A program made the position numbers and the translations under genes. 64,000 nucleotides of DNA from contig JAUXUL010000011.1 of the NCBI GenBank assembly GCA_030680795.1, forward strand, positions 1 through 64,000, read 5' to 3'. Source of the DNA: Anaerolineales bacterium (lineage in GTDB: Bacteria; Chloroflexota; Anaerolineae; Anaerolineales; Villigracilaceae). The notes under the pieces were generated by a model that did not search any database, had not been told where the DNA came from, and saw only the letters and a list, made by a program, of their open reading frames with translations. Positions 40,353 to 49,915 of the stretch are shown one piece after another (within the stretch, counting starts at the first letter, position 1; each line of letters opens with the position of its first letter).

Positions 40353-41811
40353 AGATGTTTGGCAGTTGCTTATGCCAATCAGTTTCCTGTTGATAGGCGT
40401 GACCAACCTGGAATAAGGTTTGTTCATCCAAATGCTTGCCAATAAGCTGCATACCGACGGGCATGTTGTTCGAGAAGCCAGCAGGCAGGGCGAGGGCTGG
40501 GACGCCCGCTGGATTTGTGGCGACAACATAAATATCGGAGAGATACATTTCGAGCGGGTCACTTGTTTTTTCGCCAAGTTTGAACGCGGTGGTGGGACAG
40601 GTCGGGGCGAGGAGAATATCACAGGAAGCGAGAGCAGTTTCAAAGTCACGACGAAGAAGCGTGCGGACTTTTTGAGCTTTGAGATAGTACGCGTCATAAT
40701 ATCCAGCAGATAAAGCGTACGCCCCAAGCATGATCCTGCGCTTGACTTCGTCGCCGAATCCCTTGTGTCGAGTCTGCAAGTAGATGTCGATCACGTCTTT
40801 TGCGTTTTCTGAAACGGAGAGACCAAAGCGCGTACCGTCGAAGCGGGCAAGATTTGAGCTGGCTTCGGCGAAGAGCAAAAGATAATAAACGGGGAGTGCA
40901 TATTTTGTGTTGGGGAGCGATACTTCTTGAATCTTCATACCGAGTTTTTCGTAAGTGCGAATGGCTTCCTGAATGGAACTTTCCACGCCAGCTTCCATGC
41001 CCGACACAAAATATTCTTTTGGAATACCAATGGTCATGCCTTTGACGGATTTGGTAACGTGTTGTGTGTACCGTGGAACGGGTGAGTTGAAAGTGGTGCT
41101 GTCTTGCGGGTCGTGACCTGCGATGGTTTCAAGCACGGTCGCGCAATCGTAAACGTCGCGAGACATTGGACCGATACAATCAAATGAGGAGACGAGCGAG
41201 ATCAAGCCGTAACGGGAGACGCGTCCATATGTTGGTTTGATGCCTGTGACGTTGCAAAAGCCCGCAGGCATACGAACCGATCCGCCAGTGTCTTCGCCCA
41301 ATGAAAATGAACAAAGGCTCGCGGACATGGCGGCAGCAGAGCCTCCACTTGAACCGCCTGGCACTCGTTCCAGATCCCAGGGATTGTGCGTGTTGAAGAA
41401 GGCGGAATTTTCACAGGATGAACCCATGCCGAACTCGTCCATGTTTGTTTTGCCCATTAATACTGCGCCCGCATCTGCAAGTTTGTTGATGACGGTGGCG
41501 TTATATTGCGGGACGTAATCTTCAAGAATTTTGGATGAGCAGGTTGTGCGAATGTTTCGTGTGGAGATGCAGTCTTTTGCGGCGAAGGGAATACCTGTCA
41601 GGGGAGTGACGTTTTCGCCTTTGGCAATGCGTTCATCGGCTTTTTTAGCTTGTTCAATGGCGAGGTCATCAGTGATGGTGACGTAGGATTTTATCTTCGG
41701 GTCAATTTCATGGGCGCGTTGGAGAGTCGCATGCGTGAGTTCCACGCTGGATATTTTTTTTGTTGCAAGTAGATCGGATGCTTCACGAATAGTTAAGTTA
41801 GGTAGTTGCAT
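40351..41811 (-). CDS. gatA: Asp/Glu-tRNA amidotransferase subunit A
   Basis: GIPFAAKDCISTRNIRTTCSSKILEDYVPQYNATV...GGSSGGSAAAMSASLCSFSLGEDTGGSVRMPAGFCN amidase signature. Confidence 0.96.
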   Translation of the reverse strand: MQLPNLTIREASDLLATKKISSVELTHATLQRAHEIDPKIKSYVTITDDLAIEQAKKADERIAKGENVTPLTGIPFAAKDCISTRNIRTTCSSKILEDYVPQYNATVINKLADAGAVLMGKTNMDEFGMGSSCENSAFFNTHNPWDLERVPGGSSGGSAAAMSASLCSFSLGEDTGGSVRMPAGFCNVTGIKPTYGRVSRYGLISLVSSFDCIGPMSRDVYDCATVLETIAGHDPQDSTTFNSPVPRYTQHVTKSVKGMTIGIPKEYFVSGMEAGVESSIQEAIRTYEKLGMKIQEVSLPNTKYALPVYYLLLFAEASSNLARFDGTRFGLSVSENAKDVIDIYLQTRHKGFGDEVKRRIMLGAYALSAGYYDAYYLKAQKVRTLLRRDFETALASCDILLAPTCPTTAFKLGEKTSDPLEMYLSDIYVVATNPAGVPALALPAGFSNNMPVGMQLIGKHLDEQTLFQVGHAYQQETDWHKQLPNI

Positions 41812-41920
41812 AAAAACTCTTTCAGAAGTTGCCTAAAAACATTCTTAACGCAAAGCCGCTAAGACGCCAAGTTTTTTTCTTCGCGGCTCTGCCCTTTGCG
41901 TTAAATTATTTCGCTGTTGT

Positions 41921-42220
41921 TTACTCGTCGCCTAAAACGGTTGGCACTTTGACATAGCCGCGTTCGGATTGAGGCGCGTTGTTCAGAAATTCTTCGCGGC
42001 TCATGGAGGGTTTGGCTACGTCTTCGCGCAGGACATTTGTGTTGTTGGTGATGTCTGATGCGGGTGGGACGTTTTCCGTGTCCACTTCGTTGAGCATGTT
42101 GAAGTAGTCAATGATGGAAGAGAATTGTCCGCTGAATTTTTGTGCTTCTTCATCTGAGATTCCGAGGCGGACAAGAAAAGCTACGTGCTTAACCATTTCG
42201 GTATCTATTTGTTGAGCCAT
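41921..42220 (-). CDS. gatC: Asp/Glu-tRNA amidotransferase subunit C
   Basis: VKHVAFLVRLGISDEEAQKFSGQFSSIIDYFNMLNEVDTENVPPASD. Confidence 0.92.
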   Translation of the reverse strand: MAQQIDTEMVKHVAFLVRLGISDEEAQKFSGQFSSIIDYFNMLNEVDTENVPPASDITNNTNVLREDVAKPSMSREEFLNNAPQSERGYVKVPTVLGDE

Positions 42221-42243
42221 ATCTTTCATACTCCTGTTGGCTA

Positions 42244-43050
42244 TTAGGCTAAATCCAAGACGCTATCCAGTCCGCGGCGCAGACCGACAAATGTATTGAC
42301 CTTGCGAATCGCGAGCAGAGAACCATCCACATACGGTTGCGCGCTGCTGCCTGAGTCGTGGCGGATGGTGAGTTTCTGGTCAGGCATGCCGAAGATAATT
42401 TCCGCTGAAATGGTGTATCCTGGCAGGCGGATGGAATGTACTTGTGAACCGGTCATCCTTGCGCCGCGCGTTTCTTTGACACCTTGAGTTTGTTCCAGTG
42501 GAACGGTCAACTCAGAAGGTCGAACTTTAGATAAGCGATTCGCCAGCTCGCGCACTGTCCCGCTAGGCGAATCTTTTTTGCCATCGCTGGCATAATCAAT
42601 GATTTCCCATTGTGGAATAAACCTGGCGGCGATTTCTGAAAACTTTTGTAAAAGAACGACAGTCAATGCAAAGTTGCCGACAGCCAACACGCCTCGTTGA
42701 TATTGTTCAGCGGCTGTCGCAATTTCTTCGTAATCGGCATCTGTTAATCCAGATGTTCCAATCACGACATGCGCTCCGTGCTGTAACGCGGTCAGCACAT
42801 TTAATTTAGCTACATCTGGTTTTGTGAACTCGAAAAAAACGTCGCATGGATGCGCCGCAAGCGCTTCCTGCGCGGTTGCATATATTGAGCATGTCAGGCG
42901 CGGCTCTGCAAGCACATCACCTAAAGTTTTTCCAGCATGTGTGCGTGATACCGCAGATATAAGCTCTACATCATCGAGTTGAGCTATTGCACGGGCTACA
43001 GCTGAACCTGCCCATCCAGTAGCGCCAGCAAGACAAACACGAATTGTCAT
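42244..43050 (-). CDS. dapB: Dihydrodipicolinate reductase family protein
   Basis: MTIRVCLAGATGWAGSAVARAIAQ...VFFEFTKPDVAKLNVLTALQHGAHVVIGTSGL...DYASDGKKDSPSGTVRELA. Confidence 0.82.
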   Translation of the reverse strand: MTIRVCLAGATGWAGSAVARAIAQLDDVELISAVSRTHAGKTLGDVLAEPRLTCSIYATAQEALAAHPCDVFFEFTKPDVAKLNVLTALQHGAHVVIGTSGLTDADYEEIATAAEQYQRGVLAVGNFALTVVLLQKFSEIAARFIPQWEIIDYASDGKKDSPSGTVRELANRLSKVRPSELTVPLEQTQGVKETRGARMTGSQVHSIRLPGYTISAEIIFGMPDQKLTIRHDSGSSAQPYVDGSLLAIRKVNTFVGLRRGLDSVLDLA

Positions 43051-43081
43051 GGAAATCTCCCAAGACCTGTCAGGTTTGTTG

Positions 43082-44845
43082 CTATTCAAACTTGATATGC
43101 AGTTCTTTCAACTGCTTCGGCTCAACACCAGAAGGCGCATCAGCCATCACATCGCGTCCCGCTTGGTTCTTGGGGAAGGCAATTACTTCGCGGATGTTGG
43201 GTTCGTCCGCGAGCAGCATGACGAGGCGATCAATTCCAGGCGCCATGCCGCCGTGCGGAGGCGCTCCGTATTCAAAGGCTTCGAGCATGTGACCAAACTT
43301 CGCCTGAATATCTTCATCGCTCAAGCCAAGCATTTGGAACATCTTCATTTGAATATCGCGGCGGTGAATGCGAATGGAGCCCGACGCCGTCTCGTATCCA
43401 TTGCAAACCATGTCGTACGCGTCGGAGAGCACTTCGCCAGGGTCGGTGTCGAACTTGGGCAGGTCTTCCAACTTCGGCATGGTGAAGGGATGATGCTCCG
43501 ATTCCCAAGTCTTGTTTTCTTCATTCCACGCAAAGAATGGGAAATCCACGACCCATGCGAAAGCCATCATGTCTTTGTCGGCGAGATTTAATTTGTCGCG
43601 GAACCACAGGCGCAGTCCGCCCAGCACTTTGTTGGCAACTTTACGCTCGTCTGTTGCAAACAGGATGAGATCTCCTTCTTTGGCATTGACTTTGGCTTTG
43701 AGAGATTCTACCTCGGCGGCTGTTACAAACTTTGACGCGCTTCCTTTCACGCCCTCGGCTGTTACTGCCAACGTGGGCATTCCCTTCGCCCCGAAAGTTT
43801 TCGCTACTTCTGTGAGGGCGTCCACTTCCTTGCGGGACATGTCCGCTGAGCGGGGGGCGACAATGCACTTGATCACGCCCCCAGCCTCAAGCGTAGATTG
43901 AAAGACGCGGAATTCACTCTTTGCGAAGACATCGCTCACGTTGAATAATTCCATGCCGAAACGCAGGTCGGGCTTATCCGATCCGTATTTCTCCAGCACT
44001 TCATGGTGCGAGAATTTCGGCCACGGCGAAGAAAGTATTTTCTTGTGCGGCGTGACGGCTGGAATCATTTTTGTAAATAGATCTTCCACCAGAGCGAGGA
44101 CATCGTCACGATGAACAAAGGACATCTCAAGGTCGAGTTGTGTAAACTCAGGCTGACGGTCGCCGCGCAGGTCTTCATCACGGAAACAACGCGCGATCTG
44201 GAAGTATTTGTCCATGCCAGCGACCATGAGCAATTGCTTCAACTGTTGGGGAGATTGCGGCAGGGCGTAGAACTGTCCAGGATAGAGGCGGGAGGGGACG
44301 AGGTAGTCACGTGCGCCTTCGGGTGTGGCTTTGAACATGATCGGCGTTTCAACTTCGATGAAGCCTTGCTTATCAAGATAGTCGCGCATGAACTTGATGA
44401 CGTTGTGACGTAAGACCAGATTGCGGGTCATGCGTTCGCGCCGCAGGTCAAGGTAACGATATTTGAGGCGTGTATTTTCGTCGGGTAGGTCATTGTCGCC
44501 GCTAACGATGAAGGGCAGAGTCTTTGCGGGATTCAATACTTTCACTTCGCGCGCAATGATCTCGATCTCGCCCGTTTCCATTTTGGGATTCTTCATGCCG
44601 TCAGGGCGCAATTGCACCACACCTTCGATCTGCAAGACCCACTCCATGCGGACGTTGGCTACAAGATCAAGTGATTTTTTTGGAAGGTCTGGGTTGATAG
44701 TGACTTGCACAATTCCCGCGCGGTCACGCAGATCAAAAAAGACCAATCCGCCGTGGTCGCGGCGTCGGTGTACCCAGCCAGAAAGGGTAATGGTCTGTCC
44801 CACGTGGCCGGCCCGTAATTCTCCACAAGTATGAGTTCTATACAT
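43082..44845 (-). CDS. aspS: Aspartyl-tRNA synthetase
   Basis: [48 protein letters not shown]...[27 protein letters not shown]. Confidence 0.96.
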   Translation of the reverse strand: MYRTHTCGELRAGHVGQTITLSGWVHRRRDHGGLVFFDLRDRAGIVQVTINPDLPKKSLDLVANVRMEWVLQIEGVVQLRPDGMKNPKMETGEIEIIAREVKVLNPAKTLPFIVSGDNDLPDENTRLKYRYLDLRRERMTRNLVLRHNVIKFMRDYLDKQGFIEVETPIMFKATPEGARDYLVPSRLYPGQFYALPQSPQQLKQLLMVAGMDKYFQIARCFRDEDLRGDRQPEFTQLDLEMSFVHRDDVLALVEDLFTKMIPAVTPHKKILSSPWPKFSHHEVLEKYGSDKPDLRFGMELFNVSDVFAKSEFRVFQSTLEAGGVIKCIVAPRSADMSRKEVDALTEVAKTFGAKGMPTLAVTAEGVKGSASKFVTAAEVESLKAKVNAKEGDLILFATDERKVANKVLGGLRLWFRDKLNLADKDMMAFAWVVDFPFFAWNEENKTWESEHHPFTMPKLEDLPKFDTDPGEVLSDAYDMVCNGYETASGSIRIHRRDIQMKMFQMLGLSDEDIQAKFGHMLEAFEYGAPPHGGMAPGIDRLVMLLADEPNIREVIAFPKNQAGRDVMADAPSGVEPKQLKELHIKFE

Positions 44846-45199
44846 AGTGCGCCTCCGAAAAATTTTTAACCACGAAAGTCACGAGGACACGAAGAAAATT
44901 TGAAAGGAGTCATCACGTTGAGAAAATCGTCCCTCCTTTGTGCTCTTTGTGTCATTGTGGTAAAGGTTTTATATAAAATAAATCGCCCTTCGCATCCCTT
45001 CGGGAGCGTCGGGCGATAGGTTTTGACTTATTCCATCTCTCAACCAGCAAAGCTTCGCCCAACGATACAGGGATCGTCATTATTATTATCATTATTGGCG
45101 AAGTTGGAGCTAATTAGCATAATGGCGAGATTATAGCACAAAGTAAGTGGGGCAGAAATTATGGATTCCTTTTATAAATAAAATCAACCATTCCAGTAT

Positions 45200-45337
45200 T
45201 TATGCAGGCTGCTTTCTTTTTTTCACTTCGCTCCCTGGGATGCTGTTTTTACGGGCTTCCTGTTTCACTCTTCGATTATGTTTGCGGACCCCTTTGGACG
45301 GCCGTTTGGTTTTGGTCTTGACTGGTGTTGTGTCCAA
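45200..45337 (-). CDS. Small basic protein (45 aa, TTG start)
   Basis: MDTTPVKTKTKRPSKGVRKHNRRVKQEARKNSIPGSEVKKRKQPA*; strong RBS aaggag upstream; not in the ORF track (below length cutoff). Confidence 0.45.
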   Translation of the reverse strand: MDTTPVKTKTKRPSKGVRKHNRRVKQEARKNSIPGSEVKKRKQPA

Positions 45338-45357
45338 TTATATTGCTCCTTGTGTAG

Positions 45358-45591
45358 TTAAGCTTTACTTTTGTTATTGGCTTCGTATTCTGCCCAGAGC
45401 TTGCCAATTTCTTCTCTGGCTTTCTGACGGGTATATCCATATTTGACTTGAAGCATGGTGACGAATTTATCAAACTTCACATCCGCTTTGTCCACTTTGA
45501 TCAGGTCATACTCGACCATCAGGCTCCACTTGGCGTTGATCTGACCGCGGATCAGTGTCCATTTTTCTTCGAAGATCGCTCTGTTCATCAT
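45358..45591 (-). CDS. CsbD-family-like stress protein
   Basis: MNRAIFEEKWTLIRGQINAKWSLMVEYDLIKVDKADVKFDKFVTMLQVKYGYTRQKAREEIGKLW. Confidence 0.7.
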   Translation of the reverse strand: MMNRAIFEEKWTLIRGQINAKWSLMVEYDLIKVDKADVKFDKFVTMLQVKYGYTRQKAREEIGKLWAEYEANNKSKA

Positions 45592-46028
45592 GATGTAATT
45601 CTCCTCATCTCTATTAATCGCTCAATACACCTTCTCAGAGTGGTGTTTTTCAGGTATTTGCAATCATTGGGAGCTTCATGATTTTGTTTACAAGTGACTG
45701 TTCATTCCCCCGCTTACGGCGAAACAAAATGTACAAACTCTTTCACAATCTGATGACCTAATTTCATTGTACTACGTACTGTGGATAATGCCAGTACGTG
45801 TGGGTTTTTCTCCTTTTCCCAATTTCCCCTTTTCACCGTCAAAAATCAGTCGCCTTAAGCCTCTTTCCAATTCGGCGCCATGTGGACAGAACACCCTGCG
45901 CAATCTCCCTTGCCGACGCTTCGCGGGGGAGGGTGTCCGAAGGGGAAAGGACGAGTGAGGCAACTCACATCCCACCCGAGACCGTTTTTCATCTTCGCAG
46001 CTTCTTTCATTGCGGGATCATCCCATGG

Positions 46029-46502
46029 TTATCTGCCAGAGCCGACTCCCAATTCAAGCAGGTGCTGATATTGCCAATCTCGTTCTCTGGCTACGTCAGC
46101 ATCTGCATCAGAGGCATTGGTGGCTCTATGAATAGCCTGTAAGGCATAAATTGCCGCGCCAATGGAATGAGTGGGAACATGAGCAGTTGCCACGGCTTGA
46201 CCAGCGGCATGGGCGGCAGAACGAGCCGCATTATCCTCCCCTACTTCACGAGCAGCAGCATGAGAGATAAGCGAAGCCATGCGTATGACAGTCATCTTAA
46301 ACACCCCAGTATCGATCCATGCCTGGAGTGTTTCTATCGCCTGCCGAGGACGACGGTCTTCCGGGTATTCTTCTTCAAAATAGGGCAGAACACGCTCGGC
46401 GCAATCAATTGCCCAGATGGCTAGGGTTTTGTGGTCAATCTTCTTTACGAGCTCTATAAAATCGCATTTGTGTTTTGCAAGTGAAAACTTGGATTTTTTC
46501 AT
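46029..46502 (-). CDS. Putative immunity protein (Imm-5-like)
   Basis: TLAIWAIDCAERVLPYFEEEYPEDRRPRQAIETLQAWIDTGVFKMTVIRMASLISHAAAREVGEDNAARSAAHAAGQAVATAHVPTHSIGAAIYALQAI. Confidence 0.7.
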   Translation of the reverse strand: MKKSKFSLAKHKCDFIELVKKIDHKTLAIWAIDCAERVLPYFEEEYPEDRRPRQAIETLQAWIDTGVFKMTVIRMASLISHAAAREVGEDNAARSAAHAAGQAVATAHVPTHSIGAAIYALQAIHRATNASDADADVARERDWQYQHLLELGVGSGR

Positions 46503-46814
46503 TTGATAATTCTAGCATAGCCGGATAATGCCACTGCCCTGGAAATTCAAAAACCTCATTACACAGAAAAGAAGTCAACACCATGCCCTCTCCCTTGGGA
46601 GAGGGACAAACTGTCCCGCCGAAAATTTGTCACAATCAGGGTGAGGTCCCCTGCAATCTCTCTTGCGGACGCTTTGCGGGGGAGGGTGATCCCTTCGACA
46701 AGCTCAGGGTAAACTCCGGACGGGTGGGTCTCGTTGACATCACGCCCGAGACCGTTTTTCAACTATGTGCGGATGAAGGTATAATATTCCTAGAGATTTG
46801 AAGAAAGGTTAACA

Positions 46815-47000
46815 ATGACCAAACAATTTAAAATTATTGTTGAAAAACATTCTGATGGCTACGTGGCTTACCCGCTTGGCGTAAAGGGAGTTGTGGTCGG
46901 CGAAGGCGACACCTACGAAGACGCGCTTGCAGACGTGAAATCTGCAATCGCATTCCATATTGAAACCTTTGGCTCGGAAGTGTTTGATATCACACGCTGA
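46815..47000 (+). CDS. HicB-like antitoxin (orphan)
   Basis: FKIIVEKHSDGYVAYPLGVKGVVVGEGDTYEDALADVKSAIAFHIETFG. Confidence 0.75.
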   Translation: MTKQFKIIVEKHSDGYVAYPLGVKGVVVGEGDTYEDALADVKSAIAFHIETFGSEVFDITR

Positions 47001-47122
47001 AAAGCTCCACCTTGCGGACAATTCTCTCTCAATCGTGAATTTCGAGAGACGATTTTTTGAAAGCCTACGAAGAGTAAAACAAAAACGGTCTCGTTGACAT
47101 TACGTCCGAGACCGTTTTTCAT

Positions 47123-47575
47123 TCATTCCAAAAAATCATCAAGCACAATGACATCAATCAATTCTTGAAGCCTGGATAATCTTTTATCATTCGTCAAAAA
47201 AGCTTTAGCGCCAAAAGAAACACTTGCTGCAACTTGCAGAGCATCAGGCGGAGAGACATTGTACCTGGCTCGTAATTGAGCGGCAGTACGCGCCACATTA
47301 CGGTCAACGTCAACAATGGACAGGTTTGGGAAATGTACCAGAATTGCTTCGTATTCACGCGCCACCATTTCACGTCCCAACTGCCACGGGCGGACAGTGA
47401 TCTCCATCAATGTGATCGTGGATGTTACTCCCTGCCACTTGCCTTCTTCAATTCCTTTGATGGTAATTTGCGCAAGCGGAGCATAGCGCGGATTAGGCTC
47501 GAGGAAGTAAATAAAAATGGATGTATCCAGACCAATGACTTTTGCGCTGGCTAATCGCTTGCTGAATTCGTCCAT
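47123..47575 (-). CDS. PIN-domain toxin (VapC-like)
   Basis: VIGLDTSIFIYFLEPNPRYAPLAQ...LRARYNVSPPDALQVAASVSFGAKAFLTNDKRLSRL. Confidence 0.88.
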   Translation of the reverse strand: MDEFSKRLASAKVIGLDTSIFIYFLEPNPRYAPLAQITIKGIEEGKWQGVTSTITLMEITVRPWQLGREMVAREYEAILVHFPNLSIVDVDRNVARTAAQLRARYNVSPPDALQVAASVSFGAKAFLTNDKRLSRLQELIDVIVLDDFLE

Positions 47576-47805
47576 GCGTCACGCTCTCCGTTGAGGTATT
47601 TCTGAATGTCAACACCTTTCCAGATTTCGCCGTGCAGACCTGCAAGATAATCAGTATATCGTTTGGGTTGTGGAATTAAGACAATCACGCCATCTTGAAT
47701 ATCCACCAACAGGCGATCCCCTTTTTTGATATTCAGTTTCTTGCGCGCAATTTGTGGAACTGCGACTTGATACTTTGCGCTGACTTTGACAGAGGTTGTG
47801 GTCAT
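47551..47805 (-). CDS. AbrB/MazE/SpoVT family antitoxin
   Basis: MTTTSVKVSAKYQVAVPQIARKKLNIKKGDRLLVDIQDGVIVLIPQPKRYTDYLAGLHGEIW; overlaps the toxin start by 25 bp. Confidence 0.88.
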   Translation of the reverse strand: MTTTSVKVSAKYQVAVPQIARKKLNIKKGDRLLVDIQDGVIVLIPQPKRYTDYLAGLHGEIWKGVDIQKYLNGERDAWTNSASD

Positions 47806-47972
47806 AAAATCTCCTTGCTAAGCAAAACAGTCAATTTGCTTAGCATTTTACCATAACAAAAACGGTCCCGTTGACATCACGCCCGAGACCGTTTTTGTTC
47901 ATAGATCGGTAAGATATTTTTATTCAGAAACATCGTAAGTTTGTATTTTATTTAAGAAGGAGATAGAAAACT

Positions 47973-48380
47973 ATGAGCGATTGGAACGAGAAGGTTATTA
48001 AAGAATTTCGAGCCAATAACGGTAAAGTAGGCGGGCACTTTGAAGGCAAGACCCTGCTTCTTTTACATACAAAAGGTGCAAAAAGCGGACAGGAACGCAT
48101 CAATCCAGTAGCCTGTGTCAGGGACGGTGAGCGATTCGTTGTGATCGCATCCAAAAGCGGAGCCGACTCTCACCCCGATTGGTATTTCAACGTGGTCGCC
48201 AACCCGCAAGTGACCTTTGAATTTGGGACGGAAACATTTCAAGCCCAGGCAACAGTTGCCGAAGAACCCGAACGGACTCGCCTCTACGACAAGATGGCGG
48301 AAATGATGCCAGGCTTTAACGACTATCGGGCAAAAACCACACGGGTGATCCCAGTCATTGTTCTTACACCAATAAAGTAA
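47973..48380 (+). CDS. Deazaflavin (F420)-dependent nitroreductase family protein
   Basis: MSDWNEKVIKEFRANNGKVGGHFEGKTLLLLHTKGAKSGQERINPVACVRDGERFVVIASKSGADSHPDWYFNVVANPQVTFEFG. Confidence 0.88.
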   Translation: MSDWNEKVIKEFRANNGKVGGHFEGKTLLLLHTKGAKSGQERINPVACVRDGERFVVIASKSGADSHPDWYFNVVANPQVTFEFGTETFQAQATVAEEPERTRLYDKMAEMMPGFNDYRAKTTRVIPVIVLTPIK

Positions 48381-48652
48381 TGCTTCGATTGCATTATGTA
48401 CAAAACGGTCTCATTGACATTACGTCCGAAACCGTTTTTCATTTGACCCAACAATGTCCGCGCCAGCGGACAAGATAGGACTCAACACCATGCCCTCTCC
48501 CTTGGGAGAGGGGCAAACTGTCCCGCCGAAAAATCATCACCATCGGGGTGAGGTTCCTTGGGGAGGGTGACCGAAGGGGAAAGGACGGGTGGGGCTGTTG
48601 ACATCACGCTCGAGACCGTTTTTCATCCCTCACCATCTGGTAAAATCAAACT

Positions 48653-48976
48653 GTGACCGAAACTTTTGATGTCAACAAAATTCGCCGATCCATTAACCAG
48701 AGAAAAATTATCTGGCGCAGACATGCCCTTGAGCGCATGTTGGAGCGTGAATTGAGTCGCGATATCGTTCTGGATGTTGCATCAAACGGCGAAGTCATCG
48801 AAGATTATTCTACTGACCGCCCAACGCCAACCGCATTATTGCTCGGCTGGGATAAGAAACACCCCGTTCACGTTGTCTTGTCCATTGATCCTGATGGGGA
48901 AGTTGCCATTATCACTGCCTACGAACCAAGTTTAGAAGTATTCGAGTCTGATTATCGAACTCGGAGGAAACCATGA
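48653..48976 (+). CDS. DUF4258 domain-containing protein (toxin-like)
   Basis: IIWRRHALERMLERELSRDIVLDVASNGEVIEDYSTDRPTPTALLLGWDKKHPVHVVLSIDPDGEVAIITAYEP. Confidence 0.8.
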   Translation: MTETFDVNKIRRSINQRKIIWRRHALERMLERELSRDIVLDVASNGEVIEDYSTDRPTPTALLLGWDKKHPVHVVLSIDPDGEVAIITAYEPSLEVFESDYRTRRKP

Positions 48977-49209
48977 GCACAAAAAACATTTGCCACATTT
49001 GCGGTGGGACAAAAACGCAAGGCACAACTACTTTTACCGTTGACCTCGGCTTCGGCGTGGTTGTTGTGCGGAATGTGCCTGCCCTCGTCTGCGGTCAATG
49101 CGGCACGGACTGGATTGCCGATGAAACCGCCGAACGCCTCGAAATGACCGTCAATGACGCTCGCCAGCGTCACAGGCAAGTGGAAGTGACCGCTTACATG
49201 CCCGCGTAA
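48973..49209 (+). CDS. YgiT-type zinc finger protein (MqsA-like antitoxin)
   Basis: CHICGGTKTQGTTTFTVDLGFGVVVVRNVPALVCGQCGTDWIADETAERLE. Confidence 0.85.
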   Translation: MSTKNICHICGGTKTQGTTTFTVDLGFGVVVVRNVPALVCGQCGTDWIADETAERLEMTVNDARQRHRQVEVTAYMPA

Positions 49210-49225
49210 TGGATGGAGGTGTAAG

Positions 49226-49417
49226 ATGTGGAACGATCCAATTGTTGACGAAGTTCGCAAAGTGCGCGACACACACGCTAAAAAATTTAACTACGATTTG
49301 CAAGCCATCGTTGCGGATTTGAAAAAACAGCAGAAAGCCAGCAAACATAAATTTATCACACTCCCGCCAAAACAGCCGACAGTGTTGCCAAAGACAAAAG
49401 TGGACAAAAACAAATAA
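49226..49417 (+). CDS. 63-aa hypothetical, third gene of the DUF4258-YgiT locus
   Basis: MWNDPIVDEVRKVRDTHAKKFNYDLQAIVADLKKQQKASKHKFITLPPKQP; 16 bp after YgiT. Confidence 0.65.
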   Translation: MWNDPIVDEVRKVRDTHAKKFNYDLQAIVADLKKQQKASKHKFITLPPKQPTVLPKTKVDKNK

Positions 49418-49915
49418 CTTCTCGTAAGAGTAAAATACAAAAACGATCCAGTTGACATTACGCCCGAGACCGTTTTTCATTTGACCCAACAACGTCCTCG
49501 CTAGCGGACAAGTTAGAACTCACCACAATGCCCTCTCCCTTGGGAGAGGGGCAAACCGTCCCGCCGAAAATTCGTCACCATCAGGGAGAGGTCCCACATT
49601 ATGCCCGAGACCGTATTTCATTTGACCCAACAAAGTCCGCACCAGCGGACAAGATAAGACTCAACACCATGCCCTCTCCTTTAGGAGAGGGACAAGCCGA
49701 CATGCCGATCAATCGTCTTCATCTGGGGGAGGTCACATCCGAGACCGTTTTTCATCTTTGCGCCGCATTTCCCTCTCCAAATCCCCACCACATGGACAGA
49801 ATAACCTGTGCAATCTTCCTTGCGGACGCTTCGCGGGGGAGGGTGTCCGCGAAGTCCCCGAAGGGGGAAAGGATGGATGGGGCCGTTGGCATTCCGTCCG
49901 AGACCGCTTTCATTG

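Larger units (their letters stand above)
45975..49913 (+). repeat. About 10 same-orientation copies of a terminator-like palindrome (aaaacggtctcgttgacatcacgtccgagaccgtttttcat)
   Basis: Approximate copies at 45975-45992, 46724-46760, 47081-47122, 47857-47898, 48402-48442, 48594-48626, 49438-49480, 49592-49621, 49731-49754, 49881-49913. Confidence 0.85.

Noticed and set aside
46559-46762. Minus ORF MKNGLGRDVNETHPSGVYPELVEGITLPRKASAREIAG and similar ORFs as genes
   Set aside because: They are translations of the dispersed palindromes (PELVEG, MKNGLGR) and differ between copies.
49470-49510. acccaac followed by a gtccgc/gcggac hairpin in the repeated island units, suggesting attC sites of an integron cassette array
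   Set aside because: The complementary GTTRRRY box is missing (only gttgaca, which does not fit); likely only a dispersed repeat.
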